Source of the DNA: Amphiduros pacificus
Taxonomy: Eukaryota > Annelida > Polychaeta > Phyllodocida > Hesionidae
DNA: 64,000 bases
Direction of reading: 5' to 3'
Assembly: GCA_949316495.1 (NCBI GenBank)
Contig: OX439005.1
Span: 6,171,001 to 6,235,000 of the forward strand
Below are positions 11,362-20,469 of this stretch, one piece after another. The notes below the pieces were generated by a model that ran no database searches, was not told the origin of the DNA, and worked only from the letters and a program-made list of their open reading frames with translations. Every line of letters starts with the position of its first letter. Position 1 is the first letter of the stretch. The position numbers and the translations under genes are program-made.

Positions 11362-11538
11362 ACGCAGGTTCTTGACACGACAATCCACCTGGTCACAGAT
11401 TTACAAGTACAACGGGTTAATCCTTTAGGCACATGCCTCACCTCATATGTTGAATTATATCATGAACTCAATCCTGGCATAACTGGGGATTGAACGCGAA
11501 ACGTTTTGGATCACCACTTGTTGATACCTTTGTGCTCA
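11362..11538 (-). repeat. SINE B, inverted copy
   Basis: The reverse complement contains GTTCAATCCCCAG (box B), GGATTGAGTTCATGATA, GTTGTACTTGTAAATCTGTG and GTCAAGAACCTG, in the same order as the plus-strand SINE at 11851. Together with the partial copy before it, it forms a head-to-head arrangement. Confidence 0.7.
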
Positions 11539-11700
11539 GGGGCGGATCTAGGATTTTTTACCCCGGGGGGGCTCAAATGTGCTAAGGTAAGGGGCTGCAG
11601 TCCCATAAGGTAAGGAGCTCAAGCACCCAAAAGCCCCCTAACCACAGACCCCCGGGAGGCTTCAGCCCCCAAAGCCTCCGCATGGATACGTCACTGGAGC
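11537..11700. repeat. GC-rich repeat-like block (GGGGCGGATCTAGGATTTTT)
   Basis: An abrupt GC-rich block with G and C runs begins AGGGGCGGATCTAGGATTTT, a motif I recall at the ends of interspersed repeats in many invertebrates. Short direct repeats (GCTAAGGTAAGGGGCTGCAG, ATAAGGTAAGGAGCTCAAG) lie inside. The class is unknown. Confidence 0.4.
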
Positions 11701-11850
11701 TCTATCCATCTATCCTTTAATAACTTTGTTAACTCAAATCAATTAATGGTTTAAGGTCTGTTGATAGAGTCTCCCAGAGGAAATTCTAATACATTACATA
11801 TTGATAACACAGACATTTCTATAAAGATTACCTACTCAAAATTGTTAAGG

Positions 11851-12150
11851 CCACGGGCAGTGGCACAGTTGGTTAGAGCGCCAGCTTATTAGCACCAGTT
11901 CCTCTGTGGTGATCCACATGTTGTGGGTTCAATCCCCGGCCATGCCGAGATTGAACTCATGATACAATTTCCCAACTGAGGCCAGTGCCTTAAGGGTTAA
12001 CCCGTTGTCCTTGTAAATCTGTGACCATGTGTGTTGCCATGTCAAGGACCTGCGACATGACAATTCAGTGAGGCAGCACTATATCTGCTACAAGTAGGTC
12101 TCATCATGAAATGACTGAAATAATGTTGAGAGTGATGTAAAACCCCAAAT
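11851..12150 (+). mobile_element. tRNA-derived SINE B, near complete
   Basis: The 5' part has a pol III box A (TGGCACAGTTGGTTAGAGCG) and box B (GGGTTCAATCCCC) at tRNA-like spacing. The middle has TTGTCCTTGTAAATCTGTGA, and GTGAGGCAGCACTATA recalls the conserved central domain of some mollusc SINEs. The 3' end (ATGTTGAGAGTGATGTAAAA then CCCCAAA) resembles the LINE-derived tails of bivalve and gastropod SINEs. Family naming needs a library search. Confidence 0.75.
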
Positions 12151-12189
12151 GCATGGATCAAAGATAGAATGGAGTTAAACATCAATATT

Positions 12190-12462
12190 TGGTTTGCATC
12201 ACCTATTCCCAACTTTGCTGAATAATTGAAGTGACAGACAAAAGTTCAGGGGATTGAATGTATGCTGATTGTTGTAATTGATTGAGAGCTTGACATATGC
12301 AGTGAGTGGGAGGCAGATACAGTGAGTGGGAGGCAGATATGGCCCAGTGGTTTCTTAATTGCAACTTTGGATGGGGTATTAGTCAAGCAGTATAATTGAC
12401 AAAGATTAATATCTAAATGTTGATATCTATAGTTGTTTCTTATTCCAGCAATTGGGTTTGCC
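12190..12462 (+). repeat. Repeated block C, copy 2
   Basis: This is the second copy of the block at 10990-11262. It differs by small insertions, including a duplicated CAGTGAGTGGGAGGCAGATA near 12300-12340. No coding potential is evident in either copy. Confidence 0.75.
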
Positions 12463-12565
12463 CCAGACACATTTGATACCAGACCAATAAGTAGCAATAT
12501 GCTGGCTTTCTGTGTCCAAGCTTTTTTTCTGATATGCCTCACGGCATGATCACATTAAGCTATGG

Positions 12566-12690
12566 GCTCCACCTGGTCCCTGCTCCACCTGGTCCCTGCT
12601 CCACCTGGTCCAAGCCCCACCTGGTCCCTGCTCTAACTGGTCCCTGCTCCACCTGCTACCTTACACCTGCTACCTTACACCTGCTATATG
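12566..12690. repeat. 16-bp minisatellite CCACCTGGTCCCTGCT
   Basis: About seven tandem or near-tandem units of CCACCTGGTCCCTGCT with variants, ending in two ACCTGCTACCTT units. Confidence 0.8.
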
Positions 12691-12899
12691 GCACCAGTCC
12701 AGTCATAAACTGCTGGAAACCTGCTTATCATGTTTAAAAAAGTTGACAGATAGTGGCAGATAATTTTCCAGCTTAAACAACTTTTCCGCTGGATGTCTTT
12801 ATAGAAATTGGTTCAAATGTCACTGGGGTATTTATCCATGCCATGGTTTGTGACATTTGAAGGTGGGTGTATAGGGTCATTTTTATTATTATTACAGTT

Positions 12900-13078
12900 A
12901 AAACATGACAATCCACCTTATCACAGATTTTTTAAGGATGAAGGGTGATAGAAAGATGAATCAATCTCAGCATTGCCAAAGTCAAACCAAAGCCAATATA
13001 TTCCACCTTAATTCAATCCCCAGACTTTTATCATGGGAGACAGACGTCTTACTAACTGAACCACGCCCCACCCCATAT
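12900..13078 (-). repeat. SINE A-type copy, degenerate
   Basis: The reverse complement starts with a tRNA-like head (GTGGTTCAGTTAGTAAGACG, TCTGTCTCCCATGATAAAAG, GGGGATTGAA). The body keeps the AATCTGTGATAAGGTGGATT segment that is also seen in SINE B. It may be a composite of the two SINE types. Confidence 0.55.
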
Positions 13079-13149
13079 ACTTATGGACATTGACAAAAAC
13101 AAAACGATGTCAATGCTTTTGTGCTATGAATAAGTAAAAAATGGACTTA

Positions 13150-13301
13150 GATGTAGAGTGCAGCATTAATTTTGTATGAATCATATCAAACAGAAAGCAG
13201 AGTGTAACATTTAATGAACATTTCTCAGAAAATGCAGACATTAAGTATGGAGTGCCTCGAGGGGATCAGTACTGGGTCTCATACCCTTCACCTCTTACAT
13301 G
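13150..13301 (+). pseudogene. LINE reverse transcriptase relic
   Basis: The plus strand reads QSVTFNEHFSENADIKYGVP, then after a one-base frame change RGSVLGLIPFTSYM. This is the GVPQGSVLGPLLF motif of RT with the segment that usually precedes it. Only ~150 bp survive, cut off by the minisatellite. Confidence 0.7.
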
Positions 13302-13374
13302 GCATTATCATTCAGTGCAATAAAGGTATTATCATTCAGTAGAATAAAGGCATTATCATTCAATGGAATAAATG
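13302..13374. repeat. 24-bp minisatellite, left segment
   Basis: Three units of GCATTATCATTCAGTGCAAT-AAAG type. The same unit fills 19021-19700, so this is the left end of one array split by the LINE insertion. ATAAATG at 13368-13374 recurs at 19021-19027 as the likely target-site duplication. Confidence 0.9.
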
Positions 13375-13384
13375 TACAAAATGT

Positions 13385-15824
13385 GTGCTACCACAGTTTT
13401 CAGACTCATTTATTGGGGATATTTTAAATGACATAAATGCAGACCAAAATGCTGGGCAAAACACAGGTGTGGATACAGGAGAGGATTATACACCTTTCAC
13501 TAATATCCAGTTCAAAAGAGGATTAAGGATTGGCCACCTCAATGTACAAAAGCTGTCAGCCCATTTCAATGAACTAAAGCTTGTTATGATAAACAAGCCT
13601 TTGGATATACTGACAGTCTCAGAGACTTGGCTTACAGACACCAACCATGAAAAGGGTGAATATGATATCCCAGGCTATAACTTTATATATAGAAATAGGC
13701 CTCAAGGGATTACATGGGCCCCAGATGGTGCAGGAGGAGTAGGGATATATATCTCTGACCACCTTGATTATGCAGAGAGACCAGAGCTGAATGAGGAAAA
13801 CTTGGAGATTATGTGGATTGACATCAAATTACCCAACACCAAGCCAATATTAGTGGGATCAGTGTATAGGCACCCCAAATCACCTGCTGAGTACTATACC
13901 AATCTAAGTACTCACTTAGACAAAGTCAGCTCTGAGGATAAGGAAATGTATATGCTTGGTGATATGAACTCAGATGTTCTCATACCTGATGGGTATCTGG
14001 CCCGGAAGGTACAGGAGTTATGTGAGAACCAAACAATGGACCAATTAGTGGATGAGCCAACCAGAGTAACAGCAACATCATCCACAGGTATTGACCTAAC
14101 ATTTGTAACACATAGGGAAAAGGTCATACAAAATGGAGTTATTCAAACAGGAATAACAGATCACTACCTTCCATTTGTTGTTAGAAAGGCATTTATACCG
14201 AAAAAACCACCAAAAACCATCATCACTAGGAATTTTAAAAATTACAATGAGCGAAACTTCTTGGAACATTTGTATAGATTCCCATGGACTGTGATAGAAG
14301 CACTTGATGATCCCAGAGATCAACTACACATATTTTTGACATTCTTTCAATAGGCAGCAAAACAGCATGCGCCAATTATGGAAAAAAGGATAAGAGCTTT
14401 TGATATTCCATGGAAAACAAATGAAATAAACAAAATGATGGAAGAACGTGATCGGATCAAAACAAAAGCTCAGAAAGCTAGAGATCAAGATCTCTATGAG
14501 AAATACAAGAAGTTGAGAAACAATGTAAATAGTGCTCTTAGAAAGGCCAAGGCAGAGTATTACAAAGCTCTGATCATGGAAAACAGAAATAAGCCTGATC
14601 AGCTGTGGAAAGCCATTAAAACTATACTACCAAAAGGAAAGAAAGGTGTACAAAACACCAAACTTATTGATGATGAAGGGGAACATACTGATCCAAATGG
14701 AGTGGCCTCATCATTCAACAGATTTTTCTCCACCATTGGTAGTAAACTTGCAGCCAGCTTTGCTGGACAGCCACTCCCTCAGCAAAACCCTTATGCTGAA
14801 CATGATTCCTTTTTCACATTTGAGGATATAACAGTGGATTTCACATTAAAACAACTATGTCACTTGGATACTAAAAAGTCCAGTGGACTAGATGGAGTTA
14901 ATGCACGGCTTCTGCGGGATGCAGCTCCAGCCATAGCAGGTCCACTGACTGCCATCATGAACACCTTATTACACTCAGGAATTATACCATCAGAGTGGAA
15001 ATTAGCCAAAGTGACTGCTATACACAAGGATGGGCCTCAAACTAATCCAACCAACTACAGACCCATCTCAGTGCTATCCATATGTATGAAAGTCTTTGAA
15101 AGGGCTGTTCATAATCAATTGGAGGGTTACCTAACTAGATAGGGGTATCTCTGTTCCCAGCAATCTGGGTTCAGAAGTAACCACTCCACATTGACTGCCC
15201 TTGTGGATGTCACAGAATACATATTGGATAGTATGAACAGGAGTAATTTAACTGGAGTTGTTTATTTGGATTTACGCAAGGCATTTGATACTGTTGACCC
15301 AGAGGTAATGATACACAAGTTATCCTGGGTAGGAGTCAAAGGTGGTGCCTTAGAGTGGTTCCGGTGCTATTTACATGACCGCTCTCAAAAAGTCAGCCAT
15401 GGTGGGACAACCTCTGATGCTCTTCCTATATCACACGGAGTCCCACAAGGAAGCATATTGGGACCGTTATTGTTTATATTATTTATTAATGATCTTCCAA
15501 CATGCATTAAATATTGTAAAATCGGATTATATGCAGATGACACGGTTTTATTATTCTCTGCCAAAAATACCACGGAAGCTCAAGAAAAGCTGCAGTATGA
15601 CTTGGACAAAGCTCACAAGTGGTTCCAGGAAAATAGACTACACCTAAATATCAGTAAGACAAAGTGGAGCCTCTTAGGGACACAGCAAAAACTGTCTAGG
15701 TCAACTGCTATGTCGCTCCACGTTGGTGACTCACCACTTGAACAGGTGTCACAATACAAATACCTCGGGATGTGGATTGATGAAAATTTAAATTGGAACT
15801 ATCATATAGACAAAATGTGCTCAA
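13385..15824 (+). pseudogene. LINE ORF2: APE endonuclease and reverse transcriptase
   Basis: A single frame runs from 13385 to the transposon insertion, broken by two in-frame TAG codons (14351 and 15140). The endonuclease shows GHLNVQKL, VSETWLTD, VGSVYRHP, LGDMNSD and TDHYLPF. The RT shows NYRPISVLS, YLDLRKAFDTVD (catalytic Asp), HGVPQGSILGPLLFILFIND, YADDTVLLF (catalytic Asp pair) and YKYLGMWIDENLNW. There is no RNase H. The low number of breaks suggests a fairly young insertion. Frame continues after the transposon at 18612-18838 with the C-terminal tail. Confidence 0.9.
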
Positions 15825-15873
15825 CACAGCAGTTCAGAACAGAGAAAATGTGGACATTTAGTTTTGAGCCTCC
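15825..15873 (+). repeat. Left terminal inverted repeat of the transposon
   Basis: It starts CACAGCAGTTCAGAACAGAG and contains the 23-base inner match. It is about 10 bases longer than the right repeat through a small insertion between the two matched blocks. Confidence 0.9.
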
Positions 15874-16730
15874 CTGCCTGCTGGACCGGCCACTTATCCC
15901 CTGCTATCAGATCCCCAATTCCCCTTTGGGACCAGGCAGCCATCTTGAATGGGCAACTCTTGCATTTCTTAAAAAGTGACTTTAGATGGCACTTTTATTT
16001 TAAAAACTTTAAAATAAGTTTTATTCAATATTATGAAATTTAACTTTTATAATGTTGGATAATACAATATTACCATGATTACTTATCAAATGTAAGTCTT
16101 TATAATATGATAGAGGTCATTCAATACATATATATTTGAATGCTGAAAATGTTCCTATTTCTAAAATTTATTCCAAAATTAAACACTTGATAACAATATT
16201 TCCATGCACTATAGCAATACAAACATTACATTTATGAAAAATATAAATCCTCATTATTATCATAAAGAAAAAATTGGTTGGTTCCTGGTAAAACAAATAT
16301 GTACTTTTGATGATTTTATTCGAGCTATATTGAGGGTAAAGAGTCAATCAGTATATTTGATCACTTGAAAATTTATATCTAGATTTTGACAGAAGCCTTC
16401 TTGTTTATTGACAAATCTATCATGCACACATCTTTATTGTGTGTTGTTGTGATTAGTAAGAAGAAAACATCCTTAATTACTGCTTTATTCAATTAACTTC
16501 AAAGAACTCGGAATCAAAACTACAGGTGTTGTATTTGGGGATTTCCACTGTGCACACATGTATTCCCATTCAAAGGAAATTTGTTTTTTCTGTGATATTT
16601 ACATGTAAGGGTACAGTGTTACAGGGTCTGCCACTCAGTCAATTAGTAAAAGTAAACAACAGGTGTAAACAGGTGTAGCTTTGAAGGGTTTAGGGAGTCT
16701 GGTATTGCTTTGTAAGTGTAGTCCAATATT
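15874..16730. other. Transposon left non-coding segment
   Basis: A GC-richer subterminal part (15874-15960) is followed by ~750 AT-rich bases without frames of note. No transposase motif was found on either strand. Confidence 0.5.
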
Positions 16731-16793
16731 GTGAAGGAAGTGATAAAGGTCACTTCTAGACATGATCACAACAAGTACAGACCTACTAGTATC

Positions 16794-17678
16794 ATGGAAG
16801 GAATAGAATCAGATCATACATATGAAAAACATATGAAATGTTTAGAAGATCTGTGCCGCATTTGTACAGGAAGAGCACAAACTCAGAAGGAAAAGACAAG
16901 GAGAAAACCATTCCTCTGTATTAATTATAAACAAGATATATGGGATATATATGGTGTGGACATTGACACAGACAAGACTGAGGTTCATCCAACAAAATTG
17001 TGCAGCAAATGCTACAAAACACTCAAAGCCCGTACTGCTAACAAACTGGCACATGTGGAATCTATCCTGAATGCACAGACACAAGCCTCTATCACACAAG
17101 AACTGTGGAATAACAACTCATTTGATGACCAACTTGCATCTGAACAATGTGAAGTTTGCAGTATACACAATAACCAAAAGAAAGGTGGAAATTATTTATC
17201 TCAGAAGCTCAGACGAGGTCCCACAAACAAGAATCAGTTGGACTATGACCCTAAAAACAAAGATATATTCAAAGATCTTGTTGATTAAACTTGCCCAGAT
17301 TTTGACACTGGATCACTGCAGCTCGTAGACACATCACAGATGGAATATGACATTTGTTCTGTGTGTAGGCAGATTTTGGCAAACAAAACTGTGATCTCTT
17401 CCACTTGTGATCATATGTTTTGCTCATCCTGCATCAGTGATGTTTTTAAACGGAAATCACAGAATATTGTTTCATGTCCAGTTTGCACTGTAGATATAAA
17501 ATACAATGATGTGAAGAAACTGAGCAAGCCATTGCAAATGCGACTGTTGAACACAATGGTGAAGTGCATGAAATGTCAAAACACAGGATCTTTGTCAAAT
17601 ATGCATTTTCATCATTGTGAACTGATGAACATGGATCTACCTATGGAGACAACTGCATCTCTGAGTTCAATCAGCTAG
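16794..17678 (+). pseudogene. RAG1 N-terminal-like protein (zinc site and RING) of the transposon
   Basis: From ATG 16794 the frame gives C21-x2-C24 (LCRICTG), DIYGVDIDTDKTEVHP, then HPTKLC70-x2-C73 and CEVCSIH near 119-125. This matches the RAG1 zinc-binding dimerisation region (LCRIC...IDV...HPxxFCxxC...CxxC). After an in-frame TAA (17286) the same frame continues with a C3HC4 RING: C188-x2-C191, C205-x-H207, C210-x2-C213, C228-x2-C231. A following VKCMKCQ...HFHHC finger also matches RAG1. The RAG1 catalytic core is absent. Coding-like sequence continues one frame over to a stop near 17814, ending YRKRKYED. The frame is open upstream to 16731 without ATG, which could mean an upstream exon. 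RING suggests ubiquitin ligation; its role in the element is unknown. Confidence 0.85.
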
Positions 17679-18568
17679 GTGCGTCAGCAAGAGGGATCAG
17701 AAAGGATTCTGATAAACTTATGTGCATTATGCGCAAGCATCACACAAAGTTGGCCCCAAGGATCCAAAGTGATATTGTAACACCAAAATACAGGAAAAGG
17801 AAATATGAAGACTAAGTATAAAGCATGTGGAATAATAGATGTATGGACCAGGTACAACAAACAGCTTAAACATGACATTCCCATTATCAAAGCTAGACAA
17901 GGACTATACATAATTATACCATCATTGCATGGACAATGTGTAAATATAGATGCTATATGTGAATAGTAAGTTGAGACGAAATCTACATTACAGGTAAAAC
18001 TATAATTAACTTGATAAATGCTTTAACATTAAGATGTAGAAATGTACTTTTCCATATATGATGTATGACAGTAGCAGAGAGAATGCACCATTGTAGGTTT
18101 CTGTGTTTGCTGTTACCTGGCACAGGCTGACAGAGACTGTTATTTACAAATAGTCATAGATTTAAAACTATACATAAGAACCACAAATTTCAAACAGCTT
18201 TAGAAACTAGAATATTTAGTGATACTTTCTGTAAAAACATTGAATTGCCTGAGTGTATGATAAGGTTTGACTTTTTAATGCCAAATTTACAGAAAAAAAT
18301 AAAATTCTCAGTTACATGGCACTCAAATGGTCTTGTTGATAACTAAGCCCCCTGTGATGTGATTTCAATGCAAAACCCACCATTTGAATCCTTGGAATGT
18401 CAGTGAGACAGCTGTGTAAACTGTGTAAGATAATATCTACTGATAGTGCCACAGTTCTACAAACAAATACAATATCATGTGTGACTAAGTGTCAGCTTCA
18501 AAGGAGGGGTAGGGGGAGAGGCTGGATGCTGCAGACTCCTTATCAGGGATTACTCCCTCCACCCAGCA
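17679..18568. other. Transposon right segment: protein tail, then non-coding
   Basis: Up to about 17814 the plus strand reads LGASARGIRKDSDKLMCIMR and then HHTKLAPRIQSDI, a likely C-terminal part of the RAG1-N-like protein. The remainder is AT-rich with no recognisable gene and a GC-rich subterminal end. Confidence 0.45.
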
Positions 18569-18607
18569 GGAGGCTCAAAACTAAATGTCCACTCTGGAAC
18601 TGCTGTG
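18569..18607 (-). repeat. Right terminal inverted repeat of the transposon
   Basis: Read on the minus strand it starts CACAGCAGTTCCAGAG and then carries the 23-base inner match. TCAA follows at 18608-18611. Confidence 0.9.
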
Positions 18608-18838
18608 TCAAAGATATCCAGGAGGTTATTTGACAATGTTAAAAGCCAACATGAGCATGAAACCAGGAACAGTACACAAAATAATCTTATTCTAGTCAAA
18701 CCTAAAAATAATCAACTTAAGAGATCTTTTACATATAGTGGTGCTAAAATGTGGAATGAACTGGATCCTGTAACAAGAGAATCATCTAGTCTGAATGCTT
18801 TTAAGACATCATACCTCAAGGCACGTTTTAGTCATTGA
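18608..18838 (+). pseudogene. LINE ORF2 C-terminal tail after the transposon
   Basis: The frame resumes exactly after the duplicated TCAA and reads KISRRLFDNVKSQHEHETRN, then FTYSGAKMWNELDPVTRESS, ending SYLKARFSH and a stop. The TR-n-SF.Y.GA.MWN.L pattern is the usual C-terminus of CR1/L2-type LINEs. Confidence 0.85.
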
Positions 18839-19020
18839 GTGCAGTTTTTATCAGTTTTTAACTTATTGTTATTTAATTTTACTTGTGTGTTTTGTATATA
18901 CATCTGTGTGTCCTTGATACATGTTTATTTGTCTGGACCATATTGAAAATCAATGTTTAAATATGTTGAATATGCTATCCAGGTAAAATAAAGGTATCTT
19001 ATCTTATCTTATCTTATCTT

Positions 19021-19700
19021 ATAAATGCATTATCATTCAGTGCAATAAAGGCATTATCATTCAGTGCAATAAAGGCATTATCATTCAGTGCAATAAAGGC
19101 ATTATCATTCAATAGAATAAAGGCATTATCATTCAGTGCAATAAAGGCATTATCATGCAGTGCAATAAAGGCATTATAGGCATTATCATTCAGTGCAGTA
19201 AAGACATTATCATTAAGTGCAATAAAGGCATTATCATTCAATGGAATAAAGGCATTATCATTCAGTGCAATAAAGGCATTATCATTCAATACAATAAAGA
19301 CATTATCATTCAGTGCAATATAGGCATTATCATTCAGTAGAATAAAGGCATTATCATTCAGTGCAATAAAGGCATTATCATTCAATAGAATAAAGGCATT
19401 ATCATTCAGTGCAATAAAGGCATTATCATGCAGTGTAATAAAGGCATTATCATTCAGTAGAATAAAGGCATTATCATTCAGTACAATAAAGGCATTATCA
19501 TGCAGTGCAATAAAGGCATTATCATTCAGTGCAATAAATGCATTATCATTCAGTGCAATAAAGGCATTATCTTCAGTGCAATAAAGGCATTATCATTCAG
19601 TGCAATAAAGGTATTATCATTCAGTGCAATAAAGGCACTATCTTTTTGTAGAATATCACGTTGTCCATCAGCGGTATATAGGCATTATCCTTGGGTATAA
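19021..19700. repeat. 24-bp minisatellite, right segment
   Basis: About 28 units of GGCATTATCATTCAGTGCAA-TAAA with point variants. As 24 is a multiple of three, long frames such as (ALNDNAFI)n on the minus strand arise by chance and are not genes. Confidence 0.95.
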
Positions 19701-20027
19701 TGTTGACAATGTTGTTGACAAGAATGTCTGCATTTTCATGCAGTAAAATATTAGTATCATCATTCAATACATTGGTTAGAGTATTGGTATTGTCATTCAA
19801 AAACTATATTGTTTATAATTTTTCATATAAATTGGTTTAAGAATTGTGTATGAAAAGGACAAGTAATTTATCGTTTTATCTATATGTCATGCTTATCATA
19901 TCCCTTTTATCAGTATCATCAGTCTGTAAATGATAACTGTCTGAACAGCGTGTATATATTAAAAAGACTTTCTGTGAAGGTTTGTTTTAAACATTTAACC
20001 AGAATTAGTGAAGTATAATAGTTCACA

Positions 20028-20100
20028 ATGTTTCTGGGACTGAGCATCTCCCTCTTGTGGTGTATGTGTTCCGTTATTTGGGCACAGGAACCTAATGAAG
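20028..20100 (+). CDS. Exon 1: signal peptide
   Basis: ATG in good context (A at -3) opens a leucine-rich signal sequence ending near Ala19, followed by QEPNE. The donor is GAAG/GTGGGT, phase 1. Confidence 0.75.
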
Positions 20101-20245
20101 GTGGGTCTATCTCACTATGCTTTCCATGATATGAATATATGCATTGATTATGACTTGAATATATACATATATATAAAATACATGTTTTACATATATTTTA
20201 AATACACATATTAATAAATAAAGTACATATACATTTATTTTCTAA

Positions 20246-20300
<55 letters not shown>

Positions 20301-20380
20301 AGAAAACATTTATATTGCGCCATTTCAGACTATGTTTGCTCGTTATATAACCTACATTACCTACATTACCTACATTCCCT

Positions 20381-20469
<89 letters not shown>

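Larger units (their letters stand above)
15825..18607 (+). mobile_element. DNA transposon carrying a RAG1-N-like gene
   Basis: Terminal inverted repeats begin CACAGCAGTTC at 15825 and end GAACTGCTGTG at 18607. A second block of 23 identical inverted bases lies at 15851-15873 and 18569-18591 (TGGACATTTAGTTTTGAGCC plus three more). The 4-bp target duplication TCAA flanks both ends (15821-15824, 18608-18611), and removing the element plus one TCAA restores the LINE frame. Inside lies one gene, 16794 to ~17815, with RAG1 N-terminal zinc modules; no transposase frame is visible. A CACTA/Chapaev-type 4-bp duplication fits, and a molluscan element called N-RAG-TP is described from Aplysia, but the superfamily is inferred. 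Confidence 0.85.
13375..19020 (+). mobile_element. CR1/L2-like LINE, split by a DNA transposon
   Basis: The element lies between two halves of a 24-bp minisatellite and ends in an (ATCTT)n tail, with ATAAATG on both sides. Its one long frame encodes an endonuclease and a reverse transcriptase. No ORF1 and no start codon for ORF2 are visible, so it is 5'-truncated. The part from 15825 to 18607 is a foreign DNA transposon. About 130 residues expected after the RT thumb are missing at the insertion site (the frame goes from KISRR straight to LFDNVKSQHEHETRN), so an internal deletion predates or accompanied the nesting. Confidence 0.9.

Noticed and set aside
19014-19385. (ALNDNAFI)n frame of 123 codons
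   Set aside because: It is a 24-bp minisatellite read in a frame without stops.
13302-19700. The repeated 24-bp sequence on both sides of the element read as long terminal repeats
   Set aside because: The flanks are an ordinary tandem array, and the element has LINE endonuclease and RT with an (ATCTT)n tail and no LTR-type features.
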